From NCBI GenBank assembly GCA_025738555.1, contig JAOVFP010000017.1, forward strand, positions 2,666,001-2,730,000: a stretch of DNA of 64,000 nucleotides, read 5' to 3'. A program made the position numbers and the translations under genes. Below, piece after piece: positions 25,631 to 37,900 of the stretch (its first letter is position 1; each line of letters starts with the position of its first letter). This DNA is from Cyathus striatus (lineage: Eukaryota; Basidiomycota; Agaricomycetes; Agaricales; Nidulariaceae). Below the pieces are notes generated by a model. It had not been told where the DNA came from. It ran no database searches and was given only the letters and a program-made list of their open reading frames with translations.

Positions 25631-26455
25631 GGCTCAGTTCGGATACAATAATACGGGCGTATTATCGTCGTATTTTTAATTTGATGAGAATACCATCAAA
25701 GACCCTGGCTTTGGTAAGATGCTAACGTAAGAGTCAGTTCAAAATAATACGGTCGTATTTTCAGTTTGACGAGAATGCCATCAAAGTTCCAGGGTCCATT
25801 TTTGGTAAAGCCGCGCTACCGACTGATTTGTGCCGACGGCGCCAATTGACAGCGCTCTGTTACTTCACCTTTCCCATCAACCGTTGCTGCTCTTCATCCT
25901 CCCGCTCACCTTCTCCTGACCAAGTCCAGCTTACCACTTCGAATATATACTGTATCATAGCCTGTTGTGTGTTTTTTCATGCATGAAAAAATGTATTACA
26001 TGTGCTAATCTCAATTGAATTTCAAAAAACAATGCTTTTGAGCCTTGCATATACTATAACGTGCTCAATGGTGAGCACTAGTGAGCACATATCTCTTTTA
26101 TATTTAGCCCAGCTATTATTTATTTTACTTGTAATATTCATACATATATCATGTAGTATATAGTGCACATATTAGTGCAATGAGTGGGAGGAAGAGGAAG
26201 AGCAGCGTTGATAGGAAAAGTGAAGTGACAGTGCTGTCAATTGGTGCCGTCGGCACAAATCAGTCGGTAGCGCGGCTTTACCAAAAATGGACCCTGGAAC
26301 TTTGATGGCATTCTCGTCAAACTGAAAATACGACCGTATTATTTTGAACTGACTCTTACGTTAGCATCTTACCAAAGCCAGGGTCTTTGATGGTATTCTC
26401 ATCAAATTAAAAATACGACGATAATACGCCCGTATTCTTGTATCCGAACTGAGCC
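25631..26455. mobile_element. PIF/Harbinger-type MITE with very long terminal inverted repeats
   Basis: 825 bases bounded by TTA on both sides (25628-25630 and 26456-26458), the target-site duplication typical of PIF/Harbinger elements. The ends GGCTCAGTTCGGATACAA start inverted repeats that can be followed for about 280 bases (25631-25912 and 26180-26455). Each arm itself contains two diverged direct copies of a unit of about 85-100 bases (CAGTTC..AATACGG.CGTATT...CCATCAAAG...TTTGGTAA). The centre is A/T-rich and codes for nothing, so the element needs transposase from elsewhere. Confidence 0.85.
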
Positions 26456-26458
26456 TTA

Positions 26459-27462
26459 CAACTTTTGTCAGTGGTCACACCTGGCATGGCCCTTTGAACA
26501 GAGGGTCCAAGTGTTCATGGCCGTCACGCTGAAAAGTGGCGAACACTTGGTCGTATTGATACAGTATCATCTACAGCCTTGTTTGAGAAAAAGTGATAAG
26601 CTCAAGATAAGCTTCCTCCACAATAAATTCTATACGTTTATATCCTTGAAACAAAAGCCAAACCGTTGAAAGCTGTCGCTAGAGTTTTGTCGGAGCGCCG
26701 AAACCTAGATCTGAGATGAAAGTCTGTCACTAGAACGAAAATAAATAAATATTTGGGATGTCTTTGAGGACTTCCAGTACTGCAACGGAGAGCCAGAAGA
26801 TTGAATATAAGTACTATGTAAAGCCTCGGTAGAGCGGCTAGAGCCCTGCAACTTTCGGAAAGGGCTTGGAAAGAGCTTCTGATGGTTGTGCATTCTGCAG
26901 CCCGGAAGAAAGAAACATTTTGTAAGTAATTCTCACGATTTGAGAAGCTTGAAGCTTTGATTTGAAGTCCAGACTTCAATTGGACTTTGCTTGCTTAAGC
27001 TTATCAGACCTTCATATTAAGTATTGTGTGCCATTTTCTCTAACTACCCCCAAGGCTTTCCAAGGTCGCATGGTAAAGCAGATTGACTACCGTGTAGTTG
27101 CCGTGTAGAGTGGTACTCTGGATACTTAATTCAAATGCCCAATGACTTGGACGATATAATGGTCTACTGTCGGACTCCTGAGTAAAGGCGTAGTGGTATC
27201 AAGAGCTTCATGGGGCCGAGTGGGCGAAGTAGACTCAGCTGGAGCTATATGAGGTGATGCTAGTTCATTCGACGAAGTAGAACGAGAATGCATTCCCATT
27301 GATTTTTCTAGGGAGAAGTTGCGAGTTCCAAGGATTAGCGTAGACGGTGAGAATTAACAATGCGTACAGTAGCTAACATGAATATTATGGACATGGTCAA
27401 CCATTTCAAGGCAAGAAGCAACATAAAAAAAGGTAGCACCTAAGCATCGACGAACAGACTAA
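26459..27462. other. Intergenic; holds a segment duplicated at 30657-30900
   Basis: No gene is seen. The part from AAGCTTCC (about 26609) to about 26830 resembles 30657-30900 upstream of dynamin copy 2, sharing the block GGACTTCCAGTACTGCA-like and GATTGAATA. It is best read as the upstream flank of dynamin copy 1 that has been carried away from its gene by the transposon insertions. Confidence 0.45.
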
Positions 27463-30312
27463 TCAGAAACCAATATGAAGCAGCTCTTCATTTGCAGTAT
27501 TCAAGCGCTCTAGCTTCTTACCCAATTCCTCCCGACGATCGCTTACAGTAGGACTCTCTTGCGCAAGCTCCTTGCAGATGCGGTGGCCATCTAGTCCGTT
27601 AATCCTCAGACCGGTATGCAGCGTCTTCAAAATATCGCGGTTGACACCGCGCACGAGCTCGTAGTCGATCGCGAGGGCAACATTGTCCGTAAATCGTTTG
27701 TATGCAACTGGAAATTGTGGTCGGCAACTGGTTTTAAACCACTCAATTGAACAAAATGCACGTGCCTTGGAAGTACGCCCTCACGTCTGCCATGATGACC
27801 AAGGCAGGTTCCATTTTGTCACTGGGTAACAGGCGCACGAGTTCCTCCGCCTGAACTCCTGTGATTCCCATCTCAGCGAGTCCGGTCAATACCTTTGATA
27901 TACCATATTGCGTGGATCCTACTCCAGTTGTAGAAGGGCCATAACTCTTGATATTATCAATGGCGGTCTTATTAACCTGCTTGTCCCTGGCGCTTTTAAA
28001 GTGTGTCAGGAATTTTTCCTTGTAATCTGCTAGGTAATGATCGTTTAGTGAAAACGGACGATCCTCTACTGCGTGTAGCCATCGAATCTGCGATTCGGCC
28101 TGGCCAAGACATTTTGCGATGTGACCTTGGATGATAATGCTGTAACGTGTGTGAGCTGTGTAAGGAACGCAAATTAATTAAACTAACTTAATACGCTGCT
28201 CTAAAGCTCCTTGACCGAAATCAGCGAAATGCTCTACAACCAATCTTTTGATATATTCGCTGAGGACATGATGAACCTCTTTGCAGAGGAATAATGCAGG
28301 CTGGTCCCACTCGTCGATAAATTCGTTGATAAAGGTCTGCTGAACAACAAATGGAAAGTGTCCGGGGAGTTCTCGAGTGCGTGCACTGCATATCCAAAAT
28401 CATTGGTAACAATCAAGGCAGAGGAGGGGACTCACACTAAAGCTCGATCCATTACCTCGTCTAGGTATATTGTCTTCTCAACTCTGCGCTGACTCGCCTT
28501 CCCGTTGGGCGAAGCGTGTTCAGGCGCCTCCTCAGAGCTGGAAATATCGTCTGCATCTTCTTTTAACAGGAATATGGGCTTCTTCATTTTAGGGACCGTC
28601 CTGGCGCGCCGTTTTTCATACGACTGGAACTGTGGAGCCGTTTTTCCGATAGATCTTTTGAACTTCAACTGGAATGGGCGTATGGACTGGAGGAGCCCAT
28701 CCTTGGTAGGGATGCCTTCGATATGCCGAGTTAGGTCAGTAGTAAACTCATGCAGCAAAGTTGCAATGTCATTCATAGGATCCTTTGATGGCTCTCGAGG
28801 AAGCCGAGAGAGCGCTTCCCGAGTTTTAAAGATAGACTTCGCAAGCTCTTCCTGGATCTCTGGCAGCCTGAAGAGATGTGATGAAGAATTGAATTTGGAT
28901 GAGGAGGAATACTTGCCTCTTCAGAATCAAGTCGGAGAGAATTGCGCTTAGACGATCCACGAGGTTTATTGTGCGCAGATATTTTTTGTGGATCGCTTCC
29001 AGCTCAGACCAAGGAGCCGTCATCGAGAAGAATTCATTCTCTTGTGCCCGTGCTTCAGCCCATGTAACGCCCTTCTTGAGCTCATTAGACCCTGGCTGTT
29101 TGACGCAATACCATCCATTTTCGAGAGAATCCTTTTCGTTTCGAATAAAGGGCAACCAGCGTGATTCCTCGCCAACCGGAATACGATCAGGTTTAGTCAG
29201 AACACCCGCGAGATAAAAAAAAATGAGAGGTGAGAGGCTTTAGAATAAAATATAGCTCACCTATGGTTCTTTTCCCTTCTGGGTCATACTGCTTGGCAAG
29301 GGCGTGAGCACCCTGATTCTCAAAATCAGCTACAAGAAATACCAGCGAGTTATAAATAGTAGTGTATAGCCACTGGATCTACTCACTCTCGCATGCAACT
29401 GTAAGCAAGATGATACAACTCGGTTTCTTTATATATTGCGTGACTAGTGATTCAACTAGTTTAATGTCAGAGGAGTTTCCGCCTCTACTGACGCTGGCGA
29501 TGAGACCTAGAAAAACATTCAGCTTACAACACCGTAGTGTCCAGCAGTAATGAATCTACCAGGAAGGTCGCAGAAAGATAGATCTGCGACATCCGGCCCA
29601 GTAATCTGTAATGGGACACAGTTCATAGAAAAACTGACTTCATAGTCACTGTCTTCATCGTCGCTCTCTAAGAACTGCTTTGCGGGTTTGCTGGGGTTCA
29701 GTATAGCTCGCTGAGCACGTCGGATACGTTCTTCCACATCCTTCTTGTCGTAGATTATCGACCCAAATTGTTCGATCAATGCTTGACCGAGTGTTTGTCC
29801 CGATGCATCAGTGAGACGACGAAGAGAGATTATACACTTCCACTGTCCCTCCGCGCGAGCAAGGCGACATTCAGTGGGACAACTATAGAGAAAATGTTAG
29901 AGGAAGACTCTTTGCAGGCACAACTGGCATGACATGCACAACTTACCGGGTACACGTCCCCGCTGCACGAGGGAGCGTGATCCCAGATATCGACTCAATC
30001 AACGAGGATTTTCCAGCACTCGGCGAGCCAATGACTGCGATTTGAGGAAGGTCGATATCGACCTGGACACTGAGCGATGAATTGGTGTTTAAACATTTAT
30101 GACTACCCGTAAATGAGTAAATATACGCACCCTGTATTATGCAGTTTGTTTACTAAATCCAGCATGCGTCGCCGGTCGGACGACAGCTGCGGGTTCGAAA
30201 GGCCGACACCCTTCTCATCTTGGGGTTTGTTATTTATAGAGCGCATAGAGGATGAAGAAGTTGTAGAAGTAGAAGCTATTTCAATATCCGAGCAGGAGCT
30301 TGAGCCAGACAT
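27463..30312 (-). CDS. Dynamin-like (Mx-type) GTPase, copy 2
   Basis: Full-length paralogue of 9797-12666. It starts at ATG 30312 ([20 protein letters not shown]) with a Ser-rich leader, then [11 protein letters not shown] and, after an intron with donor [20 protein letters not shown] with P-loop GSPSAGKSS. Switch I is RCPTECR; G3 is DLPG with the intron splicing to [11 protein letters not shown]4 is TKPDRI; the stalk has the [14 protein letters not shown] segment and an acidic loop (EDADDISSSEE); the GED ends [21 protein letters not shown]. About nine to ten short introns. No stop or frameshift was found, so this is probably the working copy. Dynamins of this class self-assemble on membranes; the specific role cannot be told. 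A C-terminal piece recurs at 32868 and 45919. Confidence 0.88.
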
Positions 30313-31590
30313 CTAACTTGAACGAAACCTGAGACCAGAGGTTTTATATGACCCAGAACGTTGCAAAAGGCAATGAACAACGTTTCTTTAGACATCGGGG
30401 TAAAAATAGCAGGGTTTGCTGCACGTGCAGGGGAAGGGGAGTGCAACGCGTGTATCCTTCAAAACGACGGCGCCTTTTCAAGCGCTTGTGGAGCTGGGTC
30501 CGACAAAGTGCTTTCATAGGTACGTGAGCTGACAGCTACTTGTTCCACGTTGAATGACAGTACTGTAGTTTGCAAATAGCCACCCAGTATTCGAGACTTG
30601 TACTCTTTAGACACAAGGAGTGTTTACTAGTAATTGAGGGAGACGGAGTAAGGTCATAAGCTTCCTTTTCGTATCGTATAAATGGGAGGGGGGCGGCTGC
30701 GCGCAAGAAGTTCTATAAATTTGTATGATATTATTCTCGAGATACAAAAGTACCTGTCAAATAAAGTAACTGTCGCTAGTATCCGTGAAAGTTATGAAAG
30801 GCAGCTAGAACGTAAGAATCGTCTTCGGATTGTTTTTGAGGTCTTCCAGCACTGCATTGGAGACTCAGGGGATTGAATAGTATAGAAGCCAGTAGCTTGT
30901 AGGGATTTTTTTTTCAAAAATCGCGAGCAGTAACTGGGAAAAATAAAGGGAGTCCGAGTACTTACTTAGACTTGATAGGTTTATTGGATATTCTGTTTCA
31001 GACACTGATAAGCAAGTAACATTCTGAAACTCCTGAAGTAACATCCTGTAGGTGATCTCACAGGTAGAAGTACATGCTTACCTTCTATCCTCCTCTCCCT
31101 CCATCCATCCCTAGTACAATTGACCCAAAATACCCTTTTGCGTGCAGAGCCTCGGGAAGCGTGGCTGTTTGGTGCGCGTCTTGGTAAAGAGTGAGCGTTG
31201 TCCGAAGCGAGAATACTGAGTACCGTGTCAAAATAATTACGTTTGGTCTGGTGGATTATGAAAGGAAGGTCTCCGAGATCTTTCGTCGAGGATGGCATCC
31301 TCGATCGTGGCAGTGAAATCTGATAAGAACGCGAACGCATTCAGATGACAGCATCGCGGGGCAGTCAAGAAGTAGATCTCACCAGTCTGGCGGGAATCGG
31401 CAACTCACGATTCAGTCGGATAAAACACCCCGAGATCCCACCCTGAATTAGACACGATACGAAAGAAATAGCCGCGGCAGTAAAGAGGTGCTTTATTCTA
31501 AAAATGGGACTTAGCATAGTGATTCAGTTGTTCTAGGATAGGCTGTATTAACATCATCGACCCAGAGATGTATTGGAACCCCGGATGGAG
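30313..31590. other. Intergenic, no gene seen
   Basis: Contains the dynamin copy 2 promoter blocks (30448-30485) and the duplicated segment 30657-30900. The remainder up to 31.59 kb has only short random frames. Confidence 0.5.
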
Positions 31591-31731
31591 ATATAAAGGA
31601 AAGAATCTTTATGACAGACTGTCCTCAGCACTCATCGACTTTTCATCGACCCAACTTTACTGAGAATATCTTCTATACCTTTCATTGGATTACTATCCAA
31701 GGATTATCACCAAATTATCAGTAGATTACTT
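31591..31731 (+). promoter_or_regulatory. Promoter of family C gene 1 (TATA box)
   Basis: TATAAAG at 31592-31598, about 135 bases before the ATG. The same arrangement, with the downstream text CCAACTTTACT, precedes the other family members: TATAAA near 44396, 50928 and 55751, and an A/T-rich ATATAAAATA near 59116. Conservation through duplication supports a real core promoter. Confidence 0.6.
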
Positions 31732-32437
31732 ATGTCGGACCAACCGTACGACCGTAATCATTTGGAGGCTGCATTGTACGTGAACGCAAAACCCAATCCA
31801 CGCTCGAAAGATTTTGACTTCAACCTCTAGGTGGGGTGAGTCTGAACGGCAAACGAAAGTCTATAAAGTTCCTAACTTTAACGTTGCATAGTGATGATGA
31901 CGCTTGTTATTCTTATGTACGATCGTGAACTGCACACGGGCACTCGCACTGAAATGACTCTTTCACAGGCTTTGCTTGGCACTAAGGTGGACTCTGGATC
32001 ATGCCGCTGTACCCAATGTTAGAGACCGCCCCGACGTACTCTTCAGTACGCGCTCCAGAAGATGGTTCGCGAAATCTATGGATGCGGCAGGGTATTTTAA
32101 CTTTGTTGGCGTCATAATGCGAATCATACAGACCGAATATGACCCGTCTAAACCACACCCAGCAGTGAAAGATCCAGTGATAAGCTTGATCTTGACTGGC
32201 ATGCATCTCATTTCAGCCTGTATCTTCTTTCGGAATGCCAGGCTTTTGGATCCTCCAGCTCCCCCTCAGGGGGGCGGGGATATTGTCCGTCTTCATGAAC
32301 TATTGGGAGATCAGGTGTATGGTAGTGGTGCGGGGTTGCCAGTTGCGTATTTGAGGTCCCCGCCTGTCAATAATGCTGCGTCTGGTCCCGATGACAATGT
32401 GGAGGCAGTGCAGACCACCCTTCCTGTTTCTGGGTAG
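31732..32437 (+). CDS. Family C protein, copy 1 (uncharacterised, one likely membrane segment)
   Basis: I do not recognise this family. The ATG opens MSDQPYDRNHLEAA. Short exons follow, one apparently of only five bases (C TGG G in other copies), then a long exon LCLALRWTLDHAAV...RRWFAKSMDAAGYFNFVGVIMR, PHPAVKDPVISLILTGMHLISACIFF (a likely transmembrane helix) and a polar tail ending TLPVSG. Copies at 44514, 51020, 55859 and 59224 differ mostly by conservative replacements in this exon, which argues that it was under protein-level selection. The joins between the first exons are tentative: the phases of exon 3 and the last exon do not fit with the simplest splice sites. Confidence 0.5.
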
Positions 32438-32564
32438 AATATTGAGTAAGGGAGAACATAGTAGTGGTCGTCCTGTACGATAAATTGATTGATATTATGC
32501 CCTGTATTTGTAGGGTGGGGTGGGGTAGGGTGGTTGGAATGTGGTTACGCACTAATAACCTCTT

Positions 32565-32768
32565 CTGCACACTTGCTCGCATTACCATGCTGATGAAGTT
32601 TAAAAAGCCTGCTACCTCCATTAATTTTTCGAACCATATCTTGGAGTATCGCGTAAAGAATAGGTTGTGATGGCTCTGAGCATTGCGTGCGGTGGCTTGA
32701 GCCAGTGTCCACCTTGATGCCAAGCAATACCTGCGAAAAATCATTTCAGCGAGTGCTCGTGTGTATAA
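32565..32768 (-). pseudogene. Inverted partial copy of family C exon
   Basis: Read on the minus strand it gives LASRWTLAQATARNAQSHHN and WFEKLMEVAGFLNF, a diverged copy of the start of the main exon of the gene just upstream (31960-32120). It lies tail-to-tail within the 3' flank of copy 1. The same arrangement follows copies 2 and 4. Confidence 0.65.
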
Positions 32769-32867
32769 CGGTACGACGACTATAAGAGATTAACCATTGC
32801 TGCGGGTCGGTTGATACCGTCACCGACGTGCCAAATGCTGCTTGTAGCGGTGTAGCTTTGGCAGCGT

Positions 32868-32982
32868 CGGTCCGCCTTTCCCCGGGTCGGTATGAAATAT
32901 AGTGGATGCCGTGCGCACGAGTTTGCTGTGGATGGTGAGGGTAGCATATTTTGTGAACCGTTCATACACCACTAGAAGTGGA
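32868..32982 (-). pseudogene. Remnant of a dynamin C-terminal (GED) exon
   Basis: Minus-strand frame with VVYERFTKYATLTIHSKLVR, matching [20 protein letters not shown] of the dynamin genes, followed by a broken version of the [12 protein letters not shown] segment. A relic only. Confidence 0.5.
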
Positions 32983-34954
32983 TCTATAATTAGCAGTGTA
33001 CTTTGAAATAATGAATAGATCAAGCACCTTGAAAGTACGCCATTACGCCTATCGTTAACCGTGGAATACAACCAATGAAACAACTCCCGACTACAGGCGA
33101 CATCGACGTGGCCTGATTGTATATTGGCTTGCGCGGGATTCGACAAGCTTGATACTAATGAATTCCCTGCGTCGGGGAGTTTGGATAAGGAAGCGCGTCA
33201 ATGACCATGTAACAGTGTTCATAGAGGTGATAATGCGAATACATAATTACTTGACCACGTCGAAGTTTTCACGACTGTACACGAGCCTATGTAGGAGACA
33301 AACACCGGTACCAGTTCCAAGGTCTAGCAGAAACGTTCGAAGAGAAAATGTTCAAATTAACTCGAATGTTCTCTCTAAATACATCCTTCATGGATACAGA
33401 CGTTTAGAGGAGAGTAACTTACTACGTGTAACGTATCATCTCGTCTCGTAGTTCGCATTATCTTCTTCCATTCCCCATCCCTTTCCGTGCCCAGTCTTAC
33501 CCTGCGCAGTACTACCCCTCACGCGCACGCCTCACGGTCTTCATTAACTGGATCGGAGGTGTAACAGAATGTTCGGATTCATATAAATTGCAACGAGACA
33601 AAGCACTGGCGAACTGGGGAAGATAGAGATATCCATGATCGACACCAGCGTCACCGGAGTTAGTCCGGGAGAGAGTGCACCAAAGTGGTTTGCACAAGTC
33701 GGTTTGAAGTCGCCGGTTACATCAGCGTTTGAAGCTTTGAAGCTTTGGGCAGCGGCGCCTTCACGGTGACCGTGCAATGGCAGCAATGATTCTGAATGAG
33801 GCGGAGGCGTGTAGTAACAGAAGAACGGACAGTCACGTATCATTGTCACACATCAGACCAGTTTGAACTCCGCGGTTTGTCCGGACTCCGCGCGCTGAGC
33901 TTGCTTCGTTGTTGCCTCGTTGTTGCGTTCATCGTGCGCTCTATCTTTCCAACTCTTTGCGCCGTACGGGCATATTCTTCAAGCAATGAAGAAAAGTTAG
34001 CTCAGTTTCAGTCAGAAGTTATCAAGCTTCCAGCTCAAACACAAGCCTAAGTTTAGTCTCCCTGTCTGGGTGGTGTGCGTTGGGTGCGGGTAGGATCATG
34101 ATCATTCCACCCTCCTTACGTTCTTTCGTCTCATTTTAAGAGCTTTTCTGGATTCATGACTCTCCATGGGTGCAATGCTGTATGTGCTTATCTTGAGTAT
34201 GTCATATCAGATGCTGACCTACAACCTGCCACTCCAAAATTCTGACACCAAGTATTATTTATAGAACATAATTATCACTTGACTATCGCTGCAAAGTTCA
34301 AACAGGGGATTCTTCCTCCTTGGATCAAGGATTGTCATGTAAGGATGCACTGAGGAGCCTTATCACCGTCACTAATGAAGCCGCTCATCATAAGTCTGTT
34401 TCAGATACAAGTTTAGCATAGATAGATAAACGATCATAATTTCGAGTTTGTCGCGTTCATGTGAAGACTACAAGTATGATATGAAATTTGATCTAGTTTT
34501 CGTAGCACGGAATAAAAGTGCTTGCTACGGGTACGCTATTACCGCAGCCGTGAAAAGAAGCTACCACCTTATAGTCAGCGATCCGTTCAAGTTAGTGCTG
34601 ATAGGTATCTTCAAGTTCCTGTGATGAAATTGCTCCAGCAGGTCTAGCATTCTCCCGGTCTTCACCCAAAAACCTTGAGCGGCTTTTCTAAACATCATCT
34701 ATTTCGAAACCCGCTGCTATTGATAGGTATCTAGTGCAATGGCCGCTTGATGCACATGTGGTACGTAGGCTTGTTCCTGAGCTTGTCCCGAGCAACTTCA
34801 AATAGTAATCTCTTGGTAGGTTCTGCAGGCCGTATAATTAGGATTAAGCCACATCACATATACCACCTGATATCACCCAGGGTTTGGTCCAACTTTCAGG
34901 CGTGTACTTATATCATTAGGCAACATTGAGCAGTTCCTATTCCAGGACTCGAGC
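32983..34954. other. No gene seen upstream of the polyketide synthase
   Basis: About 2 kb with only unconvincing short frames (for example 33149-33451 and 33796-34050) that show no family signature and no codon pattern. It must include the polyketide synthase promoter. Confidence 0.5.
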
Positions 34955-37900
34955 ATGAGGACTCTACTCGAAATATTCGTGAACCTTGCGACAGATCCCG
35001 CGACATCAAGACGTGCAGTGGTCGAATGCTCCGGGGAACGGTGGACGTATGAAGAACTGCACTCTATTACTGATATTCTTGCTGCGCAGGTATTCAAGGC
35101 GTATGGGGCTAAACCAATTGTTGGCATTATTTCGGAGAACCACCCGTACTATATAGCCCTGCTGATGGCGGTGTGGAAGCTTGGGGGAACCGTGGCCCCT
35201 CTGGACTGTCATGCGCCGCCCCATCTTATGACAGCAATGCTACAAAACATATCGCCTACATTTACAGTTGTTTCGAAAGTTGACGCTCACAATATTAAAC
35301 TGGTTGAAGGTGAATACTTTGCTGACTTCAAGGTCGAGTGATGGCTGACGTCGTTTGCAGATCTCGGCATAGCTACCTTTATTCTAGGAGAAACAGAAAG
35401 GACAATCTTGTCATTGACAACACACTTCCTCGGGAAGAAGTCAGAATCGTCTTCCCGCCATACTTATCCCACCACTACATTGGAGCCTGGAAATGCAGCG
35501 GCATATATACATACCTCCTCAGCAACGTCAACTGCAAATCTCAAATGCGTCCCTATCACACACGCAATGGCCATTTCCAACGGACGTTGTCAGCTGGAGT
35601 GGTTCAAGCGGAAGCTTGGAATAGACTCCCTTGACTCCCTTCGCGTGCTTGGGTGGTCCACATTTAGCCATGGCATGAGTCTATGTGTGGACATTGGTAC
35701 ATCCGTTCTTCTCACCGGCGGGTGCTATATATTTGCAGTGACACCACCAAGCTACGCTTCTCAAGATCGAGCTTCATATGATGTTCCGAAAACTGTACTA
35801 GATGCTATCATATCGTATGAACCGGATGCGTTTGCTGGAGTACCGTGGATTTTGGATGGAATTAAACGTTTGTATAATGCGGAAGGGGATCCTTCGAGGC
35901 GTAGCCTTATGACTGCGGCATTTAGGAAGTTTAAATATTTCATGACGGCCGGTGCTGCTACTCCAGAAGAGAGTCTGAATTGGGCAAAGGAGCAAGGACT
36001 TCAAGTTATTAATGCCATAGGAATGACAGAAATAGGAGGTGAGGGTTCTTTTCTTCATCGGCAATACCTTAATCATAACAAATTTCAGGAAGCATTTTCA
36101 ATTCCTTGGCTGGGGATGTCGCTAGAGGATGGTGTATCGACGATACCTGTATTCCAGATGCAGTCTACACACTTGTTAACGACCATGGAGAAATCTCGGA
36201 TAAAGGTAAGACAACGCTCATAAAGCAGCCCTTGGTTGATACTCACCATCTATACAGAAGGCGAACTTTACATTACAAGCAAATGGATTGCCAAGGAATA
36301 TCTTAAACATGAGAGTTCTGCGTTTGCCGTAGACGATCATGGCACGATCACTTTTCGTACAGGCGATATATATTGCTATGGGGCTACTCCGGATCGTATC
36401 ATATGGAAAGGAAGAAAAGATGATTTCATTCAGGCAAGCCAGATATCTTTGCTGCTTATCGCTTCATAGTGCTGAGCTGTTCTGGTTAGCTCAAGTCAGG
36501 AGAGAGTCTGGATCCTCGTCCACTCGAACGATTATTCAATGAATGCCCTGCCGTTGCGCATTCCTGTATAGTGGGAAATACATTTCTGTCTGGGCCAGCA
36601 GACTTTACCTGTGCTATCCTCCAACTTGCAACTGACGCTCTCCAAGATCCCAACTCTGCGAAACTTCACATATCGAAAGTTTTAGCTTCCATAAATCGAA
36701 GTTTGCCACCGCCTCTACGCATAGCCTGGCCTAAAGTTCTTCTTTTACAACCAGGGAAGTCTATTCCATACACGAAGAAGGGCTCGGTATTCCGTAAGAA
36801 GTTACAGTCACTGTTTGGCGAGCAGCTGGAAAATCACCTTCGGAGGACGCTTGATATAGAAAGGCCAACAATATACGAGCCAACACACACTCAAGAACAC
36901 ATTTCAGAAGTCGTTTTTAATGCGGTCTCAAGCACCCTTGGAATCACATCAACTGATTTAGATGAAAACTCGAAATCGTCATTTGCAGAGGTCCGTGATT
37001 ATGCTCCGCTCGACGATATGCACTACAATATCTTTTTAGTTAGGAATGGATTCGGCGACGGCAATTAAGATCGTGAACAAAATCAACAACGCACTTAGTT
37101 TAGCGTTACCTCCGAATACCTGTCACATCTACCTTGATGTTGAATCTTTGACTCAGTTCTTGTGCGCTAAATTCTCCGTTGACTTTAAGCCTAAATCCGT
37201 GCCGACGACGATCCTGAAGCCACATACGATTCAGGTATGCGAGCCGGTGGTAATAGTAGGACAGGCTCTCCGTCTACCCGGGGATATAAACGACTCAGAT
37301 TCCTTTTGGCAAGCCTTGGTTGATCGGCGCACGGACATACTGACTGCAACGCCGGACGATCGCTGGGATCACGAAAGTTTTGTTGATAATTCTCCTGGTC
37401 AAATTACCTTCTCGAAATCTGGGTTTATCGACATTGCGAGCTTTGATAATACATTCTTCGGTATACCCGGTTCGGAAGCGGTGTATATTTCACCTTTAAC
37501 TCGACTAGCACTCGAAGTCTCCTTTGAGGCGCTTGAAAATGCAAATATCTCGCTGGCGGATGTCAAAGGCACGGACATGGGTGTATTCGTAGCAGCTGGA
37601 TTGGATACTGGTTATGGTGAACTGTTGTTCCAGGATAGAGGATATGAAGGTATAGTTCGTGCAATTATTTGTACGTGGTCTTATGTTGATCTCATTTCAG
37701 CTTACACCCGGTTCTATGGGACGGGAGTAGCTATCAGTGCAACTAGTGGACGCCTCAGCTAGTGAGTAGACTTCTCTATTCAGGAGACAACTTGTTCAGT
37801 GATTTGTCAGTCTTCTTGACATTCACGGTCCATCTGTCACTGTGGAAACTGCCTGCAGTGGAGGTATGGTTGCGTTGGATCAAGGTGGGTATTATGGTTT

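Noticed and set aside
30682..30876. 64-codon plus-strand frame upstream of dynamin copy 2
   Set aside because: The corresponding duplicated segment at 26.6-26.8 kb does not keep the frame, so it is unlikely to be coding.
33149..34050. Short plus-strand frames 33149-33451 and 33796-34050 as genes
   Set aside because: No recognisable family, no conserved copy in the duplicated units and no convincing splice pattern.
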